The notes under the pieces are model-generated. The model had not been told where the DNA came from. It saw only the letters and a list, made by a program, of their open reading frames with translations, and did no database searches. From NCBI GenBank assembly GCA_040403535.1, contig JBBAKL010000058.1, forward strand, positions 1 to 18,605: DNA of 18,605 bases, in the 5' to 3' direction. Each line of letters starts with the position of its first letter. Position 1 is the stretch's first letter. Origin of the DNA: JAHEYG01 sp040403535. Lineage in GTDB: Bacteria > Bacteroidota > Bacteroidia > B-17B0 > Aurantibacillaceae. This document shows, one piece after another, positions 16,456 through 18,605 of this stretch. A program made the position numbers and the translations under genes.

Positions 16456-17079
16456 ATGCAAATAAAACGCAAAATACCGGCTTTTGTTTTTGGGGTTTCC
16501 ATCGGCCTCATTATCGGTATTGGTTTTTTTATTTTTAAGCTGGATGATTATTTCAATAAAATAAAATCCGCTGCAACTAATCAGATAAAGATAATTGAAC
16601 AGCCGGTTAAACAATCGGAAGAAAAATCGGAAGAAGAGGACAAGGAGCGCTTTAAAATTAACACCAAAGTTTCTCCATATACCAATTACAAAGAGGTAGA
16701 TAGTTTAATTAAGGAAGATAAATCCATCAACCTGGCGAAGGAAGAATTAATATCTGTTAAGAGTATTAAATTGATTGATTTGGATGTGGCAGAGAAAGAC
16801 TCATTGGCGGCAACAGTGGCCGGTGTCAGTGCCTCTTCAAATTCAAATTTGTTTTTTGTGGAGTTTTGGAAGACGCCATTAAATTCTAAAGGATATCGTA
16901 TGACTAAAAACAGAATTATGTTATACGGTTTTTCTGATTTTTCATCATTCAATCTTTATAAGGTGGATGACAACTTCTATTTAAAGAGTGAAGAACAAGT
17001 TTATAAAGTGGCAATCAATCCCGATTTCATGCCAATGGAGCGTGTCAATAATTCAGAGCTTTTAGCCAGAATAAATTAA
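16456..17079 (+). CDS. Single-pass membrane protein of unknown function upstream of dapF
   Basis: 207 residues from ATG 16456. A basic start (KRK) precedes one hydrophobic segment (about 8-27). A charged Lys/Glu-rich linker follows (about 45-66), then a soluble domain with alternating strands near the C-terminus ('NLFFVEFWKTPLNSKGY', 'NRIMLYGFSDFSSFNLYKV', 'NFYLKSEEQVYKVAINPDF'). The topology would place the C-terminal domain in the periplasm. I do not recognise a family. Its TAA overlaps the dapF ATG by one base (TAATG at 17077-17081), so the two are surely co-transcribed and perhaps translationally coupled. A near match to the -7 consensus, TATATTTA (16436-16443), lies 12 bases before the ATG and could start the operon. 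It is divergent from the HtrA gene. Confidence 0.8.
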   Translation: MQIKRKIPAFVFGVSIGLIIGIGFFIFKLDDYFNKIKSAATNQIKIIEQPVKQSEEKSEEEDKERFKINTKVSPYTNYKEVDSLIKEDKSINLAKEELISVKSIKLIDLDVAEKDSLAATVAGVSASSNSNLFFVEFWKTPLNSKGYRMTKNRIMLYGFSDFSSFNLYKVDDNFYLKSEEQVYKVAINPDFMPMERVNNSELLARIN

Positions 17080-17864
17080 TGCAGTTACATTTTTACAAAT
17101 ATCAGGGAACAGGTAACGATTTTATCCTAATCGATAATCGTAAGAATGAAATTGACTTAACCGGCGAACAAATCAAGTTTTTGTGCGATCGTCGATTTGG
17201 TATTGGCGCAGATGGGTTAATGTTACTTGAGCTGGAACCGGGCGCTGATTTCAAAATGGTTTATTTTAACAATGACGGTAACGAAAGCTCTATGTGCGGA
17301 AACGGAGGAAGATGCATTAGTGCATTTGCCAATAAACTGGGTGTAATTAACGATCGAGCTAAGTTTATCGCCATTGATGGTATTCACGACGCAGTAATAC
17401 ACGAAGGCTTTGTCTCGTTAAAAATGAACGATGTTAAAAGCATTGAAAAAACCGATGATTATTTTTTTTTAAATACCGGCTCTCCGCATTATGTAAAGTT
17501 TGTTGAGGATGTGGATCATTATAACGTGTTTGAAGAAGGTAAGAAAATCAGATATAACGATCGTTTTGCAGCCGAAGGAACCAATGTGAATTTTATAGAG
17601 AAGAAAGAGGATTCGGTTTTTGTAAGAACATACGAACGGGGTGTTGAAAATGAAACCTTAAGTTGCGGTACCGGTGTTACTGCATCCGCCTTAGTAGCGG
17701 CCATTAATGGCATTTCTTCAGGCAAAAATTATTGCAAAGTGTCTACACTTGGGGGTGAGCTACGCGTGAAATTCGATAAAGTTTTAGAATCCAATTTTTA
17801 TAATATCTGGCTGGAAGGTCCTGCCGAGTTCGTTTTTGAAGGCACTATTGAACTAAAAGATTAA
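17079..17864 (+). CDS. dapF: Diaminopimelate epimerase
   Basis: 261 residues, typical length. It converts LL- to meso-diaminopimelate in the cytoplasm, the last step before lysine and the cross-linking residue of peptidoglycan. The two catalytic cysteines that act as acid and base without a cofactor are in place: C73 in 'NESSMCGNGGRC' and C196 in 'ETLSCGTGVTA'. The family opening 'FYKYQGTGNDFILID' (5-19) and 'GIGADGL' (41-47) are present. The start overlaps the upstream stop in TAATG, and the next gene begins 14 bases after the dapF stop, so it sits mid-operon. No sign of damage. Confidence 0.97.
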   Translation: MQLHFYKYQGTGNDFILIDNRKNEIDLTGEQIKFLCDRRFGIGADGLMLLELEPGADFKMVYFNNDGNESSMCGNGGRCISAFANKLGVINDRAKFIAIDGIHDAVIHEGFVSLKMNDVKSIEKTDDYFFLNTGSPHYVKFVEDVDHYNVFEEGKKIRYNDRFAAEGTNVNFIEKKEDSVFVRTYERGVENETLSCGTGVTASALVAAINGISSGKNYCKVSTLGGELRVKFDKVLESNFYNIWLEGPAEFVFEGTIELKD

Positions 17865-17878
17865 TTCAACTTGTTTTT

Positions 17879-18436
17879 TTGATTTTAGATGCAAAATACC
17901 AATATACTTACCGCACTCCTGAATCAACATCAGGATTGCTGAAAGGAACTTGGCTGGTTATTTTGCATGCAGGTCGCATTCCTCCTCATGTAGGATTAAT
18001 GATTAACGGTAATTATAATTCATTAACCATCAAAGAGCGGGAGCTTAATGTAAAAGCGGAAGCCTTACTTAAAACCATTTCTCAGAAGAAAATCGAAACG
18101 ATTTGTTTTAAATTGGTAAAGCAACCGGTTTTTAGCGAAGATTATCAGCTAGAAGTTTATCAGGAGCAGTTACAGCAATTCACCAGCGTAAAGCAAAATG
18201 AGGCTACCTGTCTTTCACCAATAAAGTTATTTTTTGAAGAGTTTTATGCCATCCGAAATAATTCGAGCACATTGCTTTTTGATTTCGTTGAATCGCTGTT
18301 TGAAAATGAATATGTAACAGACTGCGTGGGATTAAACATGAATGCTTCTGATTCTGTTTACAGATTTAAAACTTACACAAGCGATCAATTACAAAACCGA
18401 ATTACGGAAGAACGCGCAAATTATTTTAAGTCATAA
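17879..18436 (+). CDS. Conserved-looking cytoplasmic protein of unknown function, TTG start
   Basis: 185 residues. The in-frame stop upstream is at 17849-17851 and no ATG or GTG lies between it and residue 40. The first ATG (Met41) would remove a well-formed N-terminal region, so TTG 17879 is the best start. It lies in a T-rich stretch. No signal peptide or membrane segment. The most distinctive part is 'LVILHAGRIPPHVGLMING' (about 27-45). A helical C-terminal half carries 'LSPIKLFFEEFYAI'. I do not recognise a family and assign no function. The gene is 14 bases after dapF, and its TAA overlaps the next ATG in a second TAATG junction (18434-18438). It is part of the dapF operon. Confidence 0.75.
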   Translation: MILDAKYQYTYRTPESTSGLLKGTWLVILHAGRIPPHVGLMINGNYNSLTIKERELNVKAEALLKTISQKKIETICFKLVKQPVFSEDYQLEVYQEQLQQFTSVKQNEATCLSPIKLFFEEFYAIRNNSSTLLFDFVESLFENEYVTDCVGLNMNASDSVYRFKTYTSDQLQNRITEERANYFKS

Positions 18437-18605
18437 TGTTTATTAAAGGCGAACATATTTATTTAAGGGCTCTTGAACCAAGTGATGTTGATGTTTTGTA
18501 TAAATGGGAAAACAACCGTCAAATATGGCATGTAAGTAATACCCAAACGCCATTTAGTCGTTATGTGCTGGAGCAGTTTCTTGTCAATGCGCATGAAGAT
18601 ATTTA
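18436..18605 (+). CDS. GNAT-family N-acetyltransferase, 3'-truncated by the window edge
   Basis: 56 complete codons and two extra bases are visible from ATG 18436. The opening 'IYLRALEPSDVDVLYKWENN' is the standard N-terminus of the RimJ/SpeG-like branch (Acetyltransf_3 type), in which 'LRxLxxxDxxxLxxWxN' begins the fold. The acetyl-CoA binding motif lies beyond the window end, so neither activity nor substrate can be judged. The ATG overlaps the preceding stop by one base, marking it as the fourth gene of the operon that starts at 16456. Confidence 0.85.
   Translation, partial: MFIKGEHIYLRALEPSDVDVLYKWENNRQIWHVSNTQTPFSRYVLEQFLVNAHEDI

Noticed and set aside
1..18605. CRISPR arrays, tRNA or rRNA genes, insertion sequences, toxin-antitoxin or phage modules
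   Set aside because: No regularly spaced repeats, cloverleaf-like segments, transposase motifs or small toxin-antitoxin pairs were seen. The gene content is coherent chromosomal DNA.

Overview
The window looks like chromosomal DNA of a member of the Bacteroidota. The base composition is AT-rich and most start codons have no Shine-Dalgarno sequence. One predicted lipoprotein begins 'SCKKD' after its signal peptide, as many Bacteroidota lipoproteins do. Several intergenic regions carry matches to the Bacteroidota -7 promoter element TAnnTTTG. I cannot name a genus or species. No rRNA, tRNA, CRISPR array, insertion sequence or phage gene was seen. It reads as ordinary housekeeping and cell-envelope DNA, not a mobile island.

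Layout. 1-702 is the 3' part of a tandem universal stress protein gene, closed by a strong intrinsic terminator (751-778). 807-1457 is a small secreted protein of unknown function made of two homologous repeats. It converges on ruvB (1524-2555, minus), the Holliday-junction helicase. From about 2.8 to 10.8 kb lies a two-gene unit: a membrane-anchored bacterial alpha-2-macroglobulin with an intact thioester motif, then pbpC (penicillin-binding protein 1C). A REP-like palindrome separates the two, and a terminator-like hairpin sits inside the first codons of pbpC. On the minus strand follow a 99-residue MIase/YciI-like protein and a beta-helix lipoprotein. The lipoprotein is divergent from a GT39-type membrane glycosyltransferase (12809-14722). 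A 141-bp gap with inverted and heptad repeats leads to a minus-strand Do/HtrA periplasmic protease (14864-16330). Divergent from it is a tightly packed operon: a single-pass membrane protein, dapF, an unrecognised protein with a TTG start, and a GNAT acetyltransferase cut by the window end.

How the genes fit together. Much of the window concerns the envelope. The macroglobulin is expected to trap proteases that reach the periplasm, and PBP1C to make or repair peptidoglycan beside it. HtrA handles misfolded envelope proteins, and DapF supplies meso-diaminopimelate for peptidoglycan and lysine. The glycosyltransferase and beta-helix lipoprotein are surface or periplasmic proteins with unknown substrates. 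RuvB and UspA are general repair and stress functions with no evident link to the rest.

I did not find a clearly new multi-gene system. The best leads are regulatory: the terminator-like hairpin inside the start of pbpC, the REP-like element between the macroglobulin gene and pbpC, and the paired -7 elements that abut two divergent GTG start codons, which suggest leaderless mRNAs.
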